The notes: generated by a model not told the origin, from the letters alone. Positions 54,272-63,589 are shown, counted from the first letter of the stretch. The stretch: DNA of 64,000 nucleotides from Micropruina sonneratiae (GCF_025972045.1 NZ_JAPDHX010000007.1:61676-125675), one strand, 5' to 3'. Made by a program: numbers and translations.

Positions 54272-55356
54272 TGGCCCTCTCCCTCATTCATGCTCATCCA
54301 CAAGGTGCTGGTCAGCACCGATTGAAGTTCCTCGAGTGCGCCGGCGGGAATGCGATATGAGAATAGGGCGCCGCGTGACCTATCCACTGGGTTCCCTGCC
54401 AGTTCCAGGTACCGCTCCGCCCAACTGGGCAGCGGGGCGAACAGGTCGACGATGTACTCCGCCGTCGGCGTTGCCCCTGGGATCGCGAGTGTTCGGAAGG
54501 ACTGCGGCGCCCCGCGCTCCGCATCGATCGCCGCTTGTAGGCGCCAGGCTTGATCGCGGGCTGGCGATGTCGAACCACCGAAGGGCAAGTCGATGAGCCG
54601 TTCCGCGTTGCCGTCCACCAGACGAACAAGGCACCAGAGGTCGGATCCATACGCCTGTGGGCGTCGACCAACGAAGTCTCCACTGTCACCGGTGCTGGGC
54701 GGGCGCCATCGGCCGTGGTAGTACGTTGGTTTAGCCGCTGGATCGATAATCGTGAGCCCGTCGATGTGTCCTGCAGCGCGTCCGACGGCCAAGCGATGTC
54801 GGAACTGCTCAAGGTACGCGCTTGCAGGGGAGGTACTCGGTTGGCCGATCCACTGTTTCGTCCCGATTCGGTGCAGTCCAAGCGCCTTCAGTTGGCTGTC
54901 TGCCTCGCTGCTATCAAGCACGACGGCCCTTTTGTGGCCCACGTACTCAACAGAAGTCTCGTCCGGCACTAGCGCCTTACCTGAGGAGCGGATGCCAGTG
55001 AGCAGATATTGGCCCGGCACCTTCTCAACATAGCTGGGCGGACCGAGATAGAGCAGGCGCGTCGATCGTTCGGGTGTTGCCTCGGCGAGTTCCAGTAGGT
55101 CACCGGTTGAGATCAACTGCTCGAGGAGAGTCGCGACTTCGTCCCGCTCGAGTGGTTCGTCGAGCAGGGGATTCAGGACCTCTAAAGTTGTGTCGACCAA
55201 TACACGCGGCGTTGTCGGGCAGAGGAATGACGCTGCTCGACGCAAGGACGCGCAGATCGTTTCGGGATGCTCTAGGACGAGGATCTCCGGATCAAGGCCG
55301 AGTGTCGCCACTGCAAGCGCGACTACCTCGTCGGCTCTCCGAGTCGCGATGTCCAT
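54268..55356 (-). CDS. Defence-operon protein of unknown function (362 aa)
   Basis: 362 aa, no family recognised with confidence. The N-terminal half is helical with a winged-helix-like LLEQLISTGDLLEL; the second half has many aromatic and Arg residues (YYHGRWRPP, GDFVGRRPQAYG, LWCLVRL). It overlaps the helicase gene by 4 bp and the 1012-aa gene by 1 bp. By size and position it could be compared to DruF of Druantia type II; unproven. Confidence 0.7.
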   Translation of the reverse strand: MDIATRRADEVVALAVATLGLDPEILVLEHPETICASLRRAASFLCPTTPRVLVDTTLEVLNPLLDEPLERDEVATLLEQLISTGDLLELAEATPERSTRLLYLGPPSYVEKVPGQYLLTGIRSSGKALVPDETSVEYVGHKRAVVLDSSEADSQLKALGLHRIGTKQWIGQPSTSPASAYLEQFRHRLAVGRAAGHIDGLTIIDPAAKPTYYHGRWRPPSTGDSGDFVGRRPQAYGSDLWCLVRLVDGNAERLIDLPFGGSTSPARDQAWRLQAAIDAERGAPQSFRTLAIPGATPTAEYIVDLFAPLPSWAERYLELAGNPVDRSRGALFSYRIPAGALEELQSVLTSTLWMSMNEGEGQ

Positions 55357-58300
55357 CAGGACCAGCCTCCCTCGTCGTCGGCGTCATCGAGGATCCGAAC
55401 ACCGAGCACCGCCAATCGAGCCAGTCGGAGCAACACCGGCGCGTTCAGTGCCTTCTGAATAAGGAGGTCTCTCTCGCTGGCCGGCCAATGCTTAACTTCG
55501 CCGGGCCGATCCGCCAAGGTCAGGAGGAATCGAGGCGCAGATTGATGTTCCCCAAGTCCGCGACGCCGGAGCGTCGGCCCCACGACGTTCGTGAATCCGG
55601 TGATCATGGCGACGGGGGACTTCCACTCCCACAGTTGCTTGCAGATCGCGTCGGCCACACGCCACTGGTCCATGTTGTCGCTCACGGCATCCCTGAGGTG
55701 CCTGAGTCGATCGTGTGCGCCAGCAAGACTGCGCTCAGCCGCGGCCCACCGTCCACCGCCGACGATAGAGACGAGCGCAAGCGTGACTGCCTCAAGCACA
55801 CGGTTCCTCTGGTGCTGGGCAAAAACGTCGCCAGGTAGGTCGGCGTCGGCCCACATCTGGTGCCCGTCGATCAACTGTAAGAGCCCTGCAACAGTCCGGG
55901 CAGTGGACTGTACCTCGGGGGCTCTTCTCGCCGCGAGCACGCTGCTGGGCTGAGCCGGAAGAAGTGCCGTTGTCGCGACGTCGAGTCCGGCACCACAGCG
56001 TGCAAGGAGGAGCCCCCCCGTATCAGGAACGAGAGGATCGATACTCGGATCGAGATCTTCAGGCTTCATCGGCTTCTCAACACGGAACAACTGCACCCGG
56101 GTGCCGTCGACGTCGGTTCGGTCGATCAGGTGCGCCCGACTGTGGTTGCGCCCGCGGAGGATTTGCCATCGCAGCGGCTGGAATCCTCGATCGGCTCTGA
56201 GTGAGGCGAAACCTACGCCCGCTCGCGACACGGACACTTCCAGAGATTCGGCTAGATCGAAATGGGCCTTGAAGGTCCTGTCACCCCGAAGATCGTCGGC
56301 GATTCGAGTCCAGTTCGACTCGTTCACGGGCAGCGCCACGGTGCGCGATACTCTTCCGAGTCGCGCCCCAGTCTCGGAGTGGAGTGAGACCACCAGATCG
56401 ACTTTCATTCCCTCCGGGCCCACGATTGTGACGGCCGCCGGCTCCCAGAGCTCACTCATGGTCGGGCGTGCCGGCGAGGTCAAGAGGCGGATGCCTTCGC
56501 CAACTCCACTCGCGTAGCTATCCGTCTCAGGGTCGCGAATCGCGATCATGAGTGAGCCCTCGGCAAGCGTCTGGTGCTGCCCACCCGTGAGCGAGACCCG
56601 CAGTTCGTGTTCCCCGAGCGGCAGATCGTCCAGACTCAGAAAGAGCTCTCGGTCACCCTCCGGCCAGTCTAGGTTGTACCTCTCGCCGGCGAGGGTGAGG
56701 GTGCCACCGGTAGGAATCTGTTCGGCTCGAATGCCGATCAACCCAGGCTCGCCTGCCAACCACTCGACCGAGCCCTCACCGTCCCACGAACTCGCGGCGA
56801 TACCGACCGGGCGAATGGCGATGTCGGCCCGAACGCTCAGCCCGGCGGCCACGAGTGCAGCGGAGTCCTCATCCGTTAGGCGCTCCGGCACGGTCAGCCG
56901 CACCACCGTCGCGTCAGCAATGTCGAACCGTACTGACCTCACACCGGGAACGGTGGTCGGGTGCCACGTTCTGTCATGCACTAGGTAGTAGGTGTCGCCG
57001 GGGTGAACAAGTCGACCCTTCACCTCGGTGGCCAGACCTGGAGAGCGCTGCTTGAACAACCAGATTGGGCCACGTGTGATCTCGACCTGGTCGCGTAGGA
57101 GGTTGTTCACGTCCTGCTTCCCGTCCTGCAACTGAACGAACGGTCGATCGGGGTTCGGCCACCGGGTGAGTCGCACTGGCGGGCTTTGAGTGGCGAGTCG
57201 ACCTCTCGCCAAGATGGTGTCGTCGGCACCTTCGAGTCTGGCTTGTCGACGGGCCAGTTCTTCGTACACGTGCGGAAGGCGACGGTTCAGATTGCTGAGG
57301 TCGGGCAGCTGTGCGTAGGCATGCCAGCCCTGCCCGGTGTTGCGCAAGATCAGGTGCGGATCGGTTGGGATCGGCAGCCTGTCCTGCGGCTCGCAGACTC
57401 CTCCGCTGCAGGGTCGACCCGGCTGGAATCCACGGGCTCGCACCAAAGTTGCGGCAGCGCGAGCTCCTTGCAGCCACAACTTCGCCTCACGTTCTTGCTC
57501 AAGGCCATCCACCAAGCGCATCAGCGTTGAGTGCAGTAGGTAGGGGGACTCCTCTCCTTCCCCAGAGAGCAGAGCGGCCGCCACGTGACCTAGCAGCGAT
57601 ATATTCGTGCAGAAGATTCGAAAACGCTCGGTGTAGTTCCAGGCGCGGGCGGCCAACTGCTTGCCGAGCTCCTCAGGGTGTTGCAAGAGGCGAGTGGTGA
57701 GGCCCATTCGGAACTCGTACAGCAACTGCGCGAGGTATCGCTGCAAGTACACTGGCAGAACGGCATGTGTAATCGGCCAAGCGATGATCGTGAAGTTCTC
57801 GGCGAACGCACCCTGAGGCACTGCCCCGCCGTACTCTGTTGCAAACCTGCGGAACAATTCACGAATGCAGTTCCGGTCGCCGTGGGCCTCCCACCTTGGG
57901 GTCACCTCCTCGAACCGTGGCCAATAGTCGTTGCCCACATACTCGTATCCAACCTCGGCTGCGTAGACGATGAAAGGCAGCCATGTACGGCTCCAGTAAT
58001 GGCGGCGGAAACCACGTGACACAGCGTCTCGGACACAAGCCTTCAGCGACTCTAGGTCGCTGTCAGAGAGTCCGTGTTCAAGGGCGAACACCGGTGAATT
58101 GCCGCCGAGTGATGCTCGCCGCAGGTGGAGATCGCGGAAGTGAACATCCAAGTGCGACTGGAGTTGCGACAGAACGTCCAGCAGGTTGGCGGGCTCCACT
58201 CTTGCTTCTTCTTTCATCCAGGAGATCTGTGGGTCTCCGACAGACCCATACCCCAAAGTGTGACGCGGGTCACTGACAATCTTCACTCCAGCCGTGGAAA

Positions 58301-58394
58301 CCGACCAGTCTTCGAGCGTCGTCCACACCCGGGGGGCCACCGCCAATTGGGCCGTGCGTGCTGGCCGAGGGTATCGCCTCGATGGCGTATCCAA
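55356..58394 (-). CDS. Defence-operon protein of unknown function (1012 aa)
   Basis: Up to 1012 aa. Residues 130-330 are aromatic-rich (FIVYAAEVGYEYVGNDYWPRFEEV, FAENFTIIAWPITHAVLPVYLQRYLAQLLYEF); the middle and end are beta-rich, e.g. GGTLTLAGERYNLDWPEGD. No catalytic motif is recognised. The first 59 residues may be non-coding; start TTG 58394 or ATG 58217 are both possible. Size and partners suggest comparison with DruG or DruH; not shown here. Confidence 0.68.
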   Translation of the reverse strand: MDTPSRRYPRPARTAQLAVAPRVWTTLEDWSVSTAGVKIVSDPRHTLGYGSVGDPQISWMKEEARVEPANLLDVLSQLQSHLDVHFRDLHLRRASLGGNSPVFALEHGLSDSDLESLKACVRDAVSRGFRRHYWSRTWLPFIVYAAEVGYEYVGNDYWPRFEEVTPRWEAHGDRNCIRELFRRFATEYGGAVPQGAFAENFTIIAWPITHAVLPVYLQRYLAQLLYEFRMGLTTRLLQHPEELGKQLAARAWNYTERFRIFCTNISLLGHVAAALLSGEGEESPYLLHSTLMRLVDGLEQEREAKLWLQGARAAATLVRARGFQPGRPCSGGVCEPQDRLPIPTDPHLILRNTGQGWHAYAQLPDLSNLNRRLPHVYEELARRQARLEGADDTILARGRLATQSPPVRLTRWPNPDRPFVQLQDGKQDVNNLLRDQVEITRGPIWLFKQRSPGLATEVKGRLVHPGDTYYLVHDRTWHPTTVPGVRSVRFDIADATVVRLTVPERLTDEDSAALVAAGLSVRADIAIRPVGIAASSWDGEGSVEWLAGEPGLIGIRAEQIPTGGTLTLAGERYNLDWPEGDRELFLSLDDLPLGEHELRVSLTGGQHQTLAEGSLMIAIRDPETDSYASGVGEGIRLLTSPARPTMSELWEPAAVTIVGPEGMKVDLVVSLHSETGARLGRVSRTVALPVNESNWTRIADDLRGDRTFKAHFDLAESLEVSVSRAGVGFASLRADRGFQPLRWQILRGRNHSRAHLIDRTDVDGTRVQLFRVEKPMKPEDLDPSIDPLVPDTGGLLLARCGAGLDVATTALLPAQPSSVLAARRAPEVQSTARTVAGLLQLIDGHQMWADADLPGDVFAQHQRNRVLEAVTLALVSIVGGGRWAAAERSLAGAHDRLRHLRDAVSDNMDQWRVADAICKQLWEWKSPVAMITGFTNVVGPTLRRRGLGEHQSAPRFLLTLADRPGEVKHWPASERDLLIQKALNAPVLLRLARLAVLGVRILDDADDEGGWS

Positions 58395-58493
58395 CGGTCT
58401 CTGCCCCCAAAAGCTCGATGACCGGTCTACTGCCGATCAATGATCGGGCGTTCGACACCGTCGTCAACCGGTCCGATCGTCACCGATCTCGGT

Positions 58494-59576
58494 CTACCGA
58501 GGAATCTCCTCGAAGCCAGCCTTCTTCGATTTGAGCACCCATTGCCGCGCCTTGCTCTCAGCGGAACTTAGACTACTCTCGATCCTCCTCATACCCGGGC
58601 CTGGGCCAACGTAGTTGTACTCGAGGTCTGAGATCAGGCCATCGTCCTTGAACTTGAAGTGATCGAACCCGGCATCTGCGCGGAGCGCATGGCCACAGTT
58701 GAAGTTGATCGTACGGGGGTGCGAAAGGGTATCTGTAAGAAACACATGAAGTTGCCCCGGGCGGTTCCAGTGGTTGAGCCTTCGAAGCACTTTCGCAACT
58801 TCCTCGATCCCGAACGGCTCAGCCTCCTTCTTGGTGCTGTCTTTGGCCAGCTTTGCACCGTTGTAAGCGTAGATACTGACCTTGGCACTGGGGGGGAGGT
58901 CTCGATCCAGTGAGTCAAGTAGCCAGATTAGGTATTCGGCACTTTCTGGCAACTGCCGACGGACGAGGAGGCCGGAGAAAAGGTATCGATCGGAAATGCT
59001 CACCTCTGTTGATAGGCGGGCCAGAGGTGAGAAGTAGCGAGCCCATATCTCGGTACGATTAGTGCCCGCTTGAATAACGGTGGCTTCCCGAAGCGTTCGC
59101 AGCGAAGTGATCGTTTCGCATTCGTCGATGGCGCTTGGTAGGGTGAGTTCGAGGTTATCGTTGATCTGAACGAACTCGTCCTCGTTATAGAGAACTTGCT
59201 CAAGGAGGGTTCCGAGGCCGGGGATTCGAGATGCACCGTCGACGACGACAAGATCAGCGCAGCCGCTGAAACCTTCGAGGTCACCCAACGCGCAGTAGTC
59301 CTGAGTGGATAGATCTCGTGAGGGCTTGATCCGTACGACGCCGTGCGCGCGATCGTTGAGCGAACTGAGGACCGTGCTCCACAAGTCGTAACCCAATGTG
59401 TTTGCTTGATCGAGGATTGCCTGAGTCAACTCTCGTTGATCCTTCTCGCCCATCAAGCTCAGAACACCAAAGGCCTCAATGACTCGGGCCAGTCGCCGGT
59501 TCTGCGTCAGGAACGCGGCCCCGCCCCCGTTCGGGACGGCTAAGGCGCGGGGGTCGAGCGCGAATCGGCCGATCAC
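58494..59576 (-). CDS. Partner of the DUF3696-type ATPase, unknown (360 aa)
   Basis: 360 aa from the GTG at 59576, which overlaps the ATPase stop by 4 bp (GTGA). An upstream part of the frame (to 59921) is only antisense to the ATPase. The C-terminal half has an aromatic pattern (EYLIWLLDSLDRDLPPSAKVSIYAYNG, INFNCGHALRADAGFDHF) vaguely like PLD/MIT_C-type effector folds. Likely acts with the ATPase; possibly the effector. Function unknown. Confidence 0.65.
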   Translation of the reverse strand: MIGRFALDPRALAVPNGGGAAFLTQNRRLARVIEAFGVLSLMGEKDQRELTQAILDQANTLGYDLWSTVLSSLNDRAHGVVRIKPSRDLSTQDYCALGDLEGFSGCADLVVVDGASRIPGLGTLLEQVLYNEDEFVQINDNLELTLPSAIDECETITSLRTLREATVIQAGTNRTEIWARYFSPLARLSTEVSISDRYLFSGLLVRRQLPESAEYLIWLLDSLDRDLPPSAKVSIYAYNGAKLAKDSTKKEAEPFGIEEVAKVLRRLNHWNRPGQLHVFLTDTLSHPRTINFNCGHALRADAGFDHFKFKDDGLISDLEYNYVGPGPGMRRIESSLSSAESKARQWVLKSKKAGFEEIPR

Positions 59577-61204
59577 TCCCAGCCTCCGAGCACGTCTTCC
59601 AGGCGGTCGTCGTAGAAACCGGTGGGCCATGGGTCGAGGAGTTCGCCTTGCGCGCCCAGCCGTATTCGCCGAACCGAGGCACCATTTTCGGTGTTGTTGT
59701 CGACGTAGAGCACCGCAACCTCGTCTGGGAGCAGCTTCCCTCGACGAATGAGTCGTCGGACACGCAGCAGGATGCTCTCGGAATGTGTCTCGAGGATGAC
59801 CTGGTTGCGGAATGCGGTGATGGAGGTTGCGAACAGGTTCCCCAGCCTCGACTGCAACCGTGGATGCAGGTGAAGTTCTGGTTCCTCGACACAGATGAGC
59901 TGGTGCCGGGAGTGTACGCACGCGTCGATTACCGGCAATAGCTGCCCCACTCCGTAGCCGACCTCGTCAAGGCTGACCAGTGCGCCTGAACGCAGGTCCT
60001 TCAGATCCCATTCCCGCGCCAACTCTATTGCGGCGCTGTCACCAGCAACCTCGCCGAGCCGCAGTCCTTCGGCGGTGAGACGTGGCTCAAACTCATAAGG
60101 AACCTCTAGCTGGCTCATCATCTGGTTCAAGACTTCGTACCCTCTGAAGTCAGCGATGCCCCATTGGCCGTAGTTCACCAGCTCGAACGGTGGGAACTTC
60201 CGGTTGAAGGGGCCTTCCAGGGGAACGTAGGCGGCGCCTGGCTGCCCACGCTGCGGACCCAGGTACCTGAGCAAATACGCCATTGCGAAGAGGTCCGACT
60301 TGAGCGCTGTGCTGGGGTGAGCGAACAACTCGGCGTCGGCAACCTTGATCTCGCTCGTCCAGTCCCCGCCGGGCCGCTTCTCTCGCACCTCGTACGGCAC
60401 CAACGACTCCGTGCCGAAGGCCCTCGCGGGATCGAATTCCGGGTCGAATGGGTCAGGGTCCTCGAGGCCGATGATCTTGCGAGACAGATCGGCCTCACCG
60501 AGCATGCCCAGACCGGAGGTCAGGTAGTCGACAGGGCCGATCGGATTGGGCGCGAACTCAAGTTCTGCTCGTGCCACCTCGCCGTCTCCGGTCCTGAAGT
60601 CAACCCCCAGCCTGAGTTGACGTCGCCAGTGGACACGCTCGGGATCGTCCGGGTCGGGAGTCTCCCAGGTGAGCAGGTTCCGAAGCGCCACCGAGTTCTC
60701 AAACGCCTTCCTCCAGACCTGAAGCGCGTCGCGGCGACCTACATTGACTGCGTTCATGAAGAGCTTCAGTCCGCGGAGAATGGTCGACTTGCCTGCGGAA
60801 TTCGGCCCATAGATCAGGGTCAGCGGCGCCAGCTGCACTCGGTGCTCACCCGCTAGCGCTTTGAGGTTCTCGATGTAGATCCGGTCGAGGAGTGCAGTCG
60901 GTCGACTCATCTCAAGGGGCTTGGAGATGGGCGTCGCACCGGCATCCTCGATGCGAGAGGGCGTCCGCGGAGTTCTGAGGTCCTCGGCAGGATCTGCGAG
61001 CAGGCGCTCGTTGAAGTCCGTTAACTGTTGGACTTCGTCTTCGATCCGCTCAGCCTCACGCTGCCGGGCCGCATCCTCGCGCTGGATCTGGACCTTTCTA
61101 CGAGCAGCCATCTCCCTCCGGTCCAGGCCGATCCAGTCGGGGCCATAACTGAGACCGGCGAGTGCCTTCGGACTCTCACCAGATCGGTCTGTCGAGTTTG
61201 GCAT
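59573..61204 (-). CDS. AAA ATPase of the DUF3696/OLD-like type
   Basis: 543 aa. About 100 residues of charged N-terminal extension precede the ATPase: Walker A LIYGPNSAGKST (about 131-141), Walker B ICVEEPELHLHPRLQSRLG (about 438), then VILETHSESILLRVRRLIRRG, the DUF3696 pattern. AAGGAG precedes ATG 61204. Such SMC-like ATPases are frequent in defence pairs (Septu, Gabija, retron and others). It lies 29 bp inside the S1 gene end and is coupled to the 360-aa gene. Confidence 0.85.
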   Translation of the reverse strand: MPNSTDRSGESPKALAGLSYGPDWIGLDRREMAARRKVQIQREDAARQREAERIEDEVQQLTDFNERLLADPAEDLRTPRTPSRIEDAGATPISKPLEMSRPTALLDRIYIENLKALAGEHRVQLAPLTLIYGPNSAGKSTILRGLKLFMNAVNVGRRDALQVWRKAFENSVALRNLLTWETPDPDDPERVHWRRQLRLGVDFRTGDGEVARAELEFAPNPIGPVDYLTSGLGMLGEADLSRKIIGLEDPDPFDPEFDPARAFGTESLVPYEVREKRPGGDWTSEIKVADAELFAHPSTALKSDLFAMAYLLRYLGPQRGQPGAAYVPLEGPFNRKFPPFELVNYGQWGIADFRGYEVLNQMMSQLEVPYEFEPRLTAEGLRLGEVAGDSAAIELAREWDLKDLRSGALVSLDEVGYGVGQLLPVIDACVHSRHQLICVEEPELHLHPRLQSRLGNLFATSITAFRNQVILETHSESILLRVRRLIRRGKLLPDEVAVLYVDNNTENGASVRRIRLGAQGELLDPWPTGFYDDRLEDVLGGWE

Positions 61205-62584
61205 GGTTGCTCCTTGGCTCCTGATGGTATTGACGAACTTGGCGGCTGTCAGGCCGCGGCCGCCAGGCGAAGTCGAGCTTGCCGTCGGGCCGCTTCCCGG
61301 TGACCTGGACGTAGATCGTCTGGCCGACGTTGAACAGGACGGTCGCGTCCTCGACCCGTTGGCCTCCGTTGAGCGGTGCCATCTCCTTCACGTGGAGCAG
61401 GCCGGTTTCGCCGGACGGCAGGGTGATGAACGCGCCGAGTGACGGCTTGACGCGGGTGACCTCGCCCCAGCATGGCCGGTAGCCGGTGGACTTGGCAGGC
61501 GGAACGGCGGCCTTGATTTTGGCGACGTCGACCATGCCGTGGGCGATGATCTTGGCCATTTCGACTCGGTGCCGCACCTCGGTGTACAACACATCGATGA
61601 CTTGGGAGGACCTGCTCGATCCTCTGAGCAGATCGAACACTTGATTGGACCTGCTCGCTCCTTGGTCCTGGTGAGCCTTGTAGAGGAGGGCCTTCTCCAG
61701 ATCGGCGGAACAGGCCGACCGGAGCACCTCCTGGGCGATCGTCTCAGGGCATGCGAAGGTTCCCGACGGCGCCTCACGCAGAATCGCGATCAGCTCGTTC
61801 TCCGCTTGGGCGAACTCCTTCGACAGGTAGATCTTGGCGATCGCCCAGGCCCGTTCCAGGTTGTGGAGTTGGCGCGGATCACCGCCAACCTGGTCGAAGA
61901 CGGCAGTCATGTGCATCGTCTCCAACTCCTGGATGTAGTCAAACGGCACTACACCTGTGGCGACCTTCGTCGACATGGCGACGAAGGAGGCGACGCTGCT
62001 GGTGCTGACACGGGCGAGCTGGTTCATGGGGAGACCCTTCTTGTTTGCGGCAAAGTCGTGTTCGGCGGCCGCGGCGGTGATGGTGGCCTCGGGGTACGAG
62101 ACTCGTTCCAGCGCCCAGCGGGCGTGTTCGATGACGTCTTGGTCGACGAAGTCGCCCCGCGTCAGAGGTGGCTGCTGGCCGCCCATGACTCGAATGAGCG
62201 AGCCCGTGGTGGTGCGGTTGCTGCGGACCGATTCGCCGATCGTTTGGCCGGCGCGGCCCTTGCTGTAGTACTTGCCGTCGTGATTGCCGTGCGCTTTCAG
62301 CGCCGCGATCTGCTTCGGAGTCGCAGGCTGCGACCACATGCGTGTGTTCGCTGCACCCGGCGTGAAGGACGCGTTACCCCTCGATGACCCACCGGAGGAG
62401 GATCCAGCCTTGCCCGAACCACTGAGCGCCGGCGACTCGCCCTGCGGCCTAGCACCGTATGAGCGGGCTGACGTCGGCCCGCCTCTACCCTTTGACGACC
62501 CGCCCGAGGAGTACGATCCGCCGCCGGAACCGCCCGCGGATGAACCGCCTCGGAAGGGCCTCCGCTCGCGTATCCCTTGCCCAT
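61176..62584 (-). CDS. S1-domain RNA-binding protein with Gly/Ser-rich N-terminus (apparent frameshift)
   Basis: The open frame encodes up to 494 aa; a Gly/Ser-rich N-terminus (RGGSSAGGSGGGSYSSGG), a TPKQIAALKAHGNHDGKYYSKGRAGQ segment, then a C-terminal S1 domain GEVTRVKPSLGAFITLPSG, GLLHVKEMAP. The S1 fold binds RNA or ssDNA. The SD at 62591-62598 and ATG 62584 are in another frame, off by one base; the long frame's own TTG start sits in the promoter -35. A one-base error or real frameshift is likely within about 30 bases of the start. First gene of the leftward operon. Confidence 0.65.
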
Positions 62585-62629
62585 GATCGCCTCCTCCCGC
62601 GTGATGTTCGTCCGGCGCAAAGTCGAGAA

Positions 62630-62657
62630 ACCTTACACGGCTTTCGGAGCGTGTCAA
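62630..62657 (-). promoter_or_regulatory. Promoter of the leftward defence operon
   Basis: On the minus strand TTGACA (62657-62652), a 16-bp spacer and TAAGGT (62635-62630), about 45 bp before the SD GGAGGAGG and ATG of the S1-domain gene. A near-consensus housekeeping promoter. Confidence 0.6.
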
Positions 62658-63291
62658 GCCCCGTGTAGGTGATGTAGCGAAAGCGCTGCCAGGTCGCTTC
62701 TGGCGACGCCGTCATCACGGGCGAGCACTCCGCCGGATATGCATGCATATCAAGAGCGCGGGAGGGTTAGGTCGCAGGACGGAACCCCCGGCGCTAATCC
62801 ATGCAACTCGGCACCCCGCTGCAAATGAGCGTATCAAGTGCGCGGCTGACGGCGGTTTGGACAGCGAGGTCGGTCGGCCGGATGGCGATTGGGGGCACTT
62901 CCCAATCATGGACGCGCCAGTTCTCACCATGAAGGTCAAACGACCTGGCTCCGGTTCGACTGACCAGTTATCGGTGCGGAAGTCGATGTCTCGCCATGCC
63001 TCAGTTGCGGTCAGTCCACAGGCGATGAGCTCTGGGACCTCGTTGCGGAATCTGTCTCTCAAAGTGCTGCGCGTTGAGGGACGTGGCCAGGCCAGGGGCC
63101 GGCTCAGGCAGCGCCGTAGTGGCCTGGGTCACCTACAGAAACCCCGTGTCGACCAGTCTTGAGGGCCCTCGCGTCGGCATTGACATCAAAACACCTAGCC
63201 AAGACCTGCTTCCGCGATCAATCATTGTTTGGGGTATTGTCATGGCTGTGGCGACGCACTGAGGGGTCGCATCGGGGGAAGCGAGAGAAGC
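62658..63291. other. Gene-poor region with palindrome
   Basis: About 630 bp. A perfect 16-bp palindrome GATATGCATGCATATC lies at 62736-62751. A minus-strand open frame (62715-63062) starts RDRFRNEVPELIACGLTATEAWRDIDFRTDNW, which looks coding in its first half but then decays; it may be a gene fragment. No other feature can be supported. Confidence 0.3.
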
Positions 63292-63405
63292 GTGCCAAAG
63301 GGTCATCGGTGCCCCGTGTGCGGCGAGTACAAACTGCAGCCGTACACGACGAACCAATTGAAATGCTCCAACTGCCACACGGTCGTGAAGAAGGATGCAC
63401 TTTGA
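63292..63405 (+). CDS. Tiny zinc-ribbon protein (37 aa)
   Basis: GTG 63292, with GAGAAGC upstream, encodes 37 residues with two cysteine pairs, RCPVCGEY and KCSNCHTVV, fitting one zinc ribbon. It overlaps the next, frameshifted ribbon gene by 4 bp (TTGA). Small zinc-ribbon proteins of this type are frequent in mobile elements; the role is unknown. Confidence 0.55.
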   Translation: MPKGHRCPVCGEYKLQPYTTNQLKCSNCHTVVKKDAL

Positions 63406-63589
63406 GCGGACGATTCCCGTACGTCGAGTGGTACTGCGATCGCTGCAACGCTTACTGAACGGGCCGTCAGGGTTCGATGACAGTAAGTACACGTGGACTT
63501 GCGAGGGGTGCGGTCACAAGAACCGCACCTCTAGAAACAACTTCCACGAGTCTGATGCAGCCTCTCGGGATAGCCACGCTGCGCGCTGA
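63402..63589 (+). pseudogene. Frameshifted zinc-ribbon protein
   Basis: TTG 63402 encodes GRFPYVEWYCDRCNAY and stops at 63458. A -1 shift near 63455 restores LNGPSGFDDSKYTWTCEGCGHKNRTS and continues to 63589. Joined, the two halves give one ribbon with WYCDRC and CEGCG pairs separated by a conserved GFDDSKYTW. This is a single-base indel pseudogene or a sequencing error. Confidence 0.7.

Noticed and set aside
59577..59921. N-terminal 115 residues of the 475-aa frame
   Set aside because: Antisense to the ATPase C-terminus (shadow); the coupled GTG start at 59576 is much better supported.
44042..62584. DISARM, BREX or Dpd assignment for the defence block
   Set aside because: No DNA methyltransferase, PglZ, BrxL, DpdA/TGT or PLD gene is present; the DUF1998 helicase alone is not enough.
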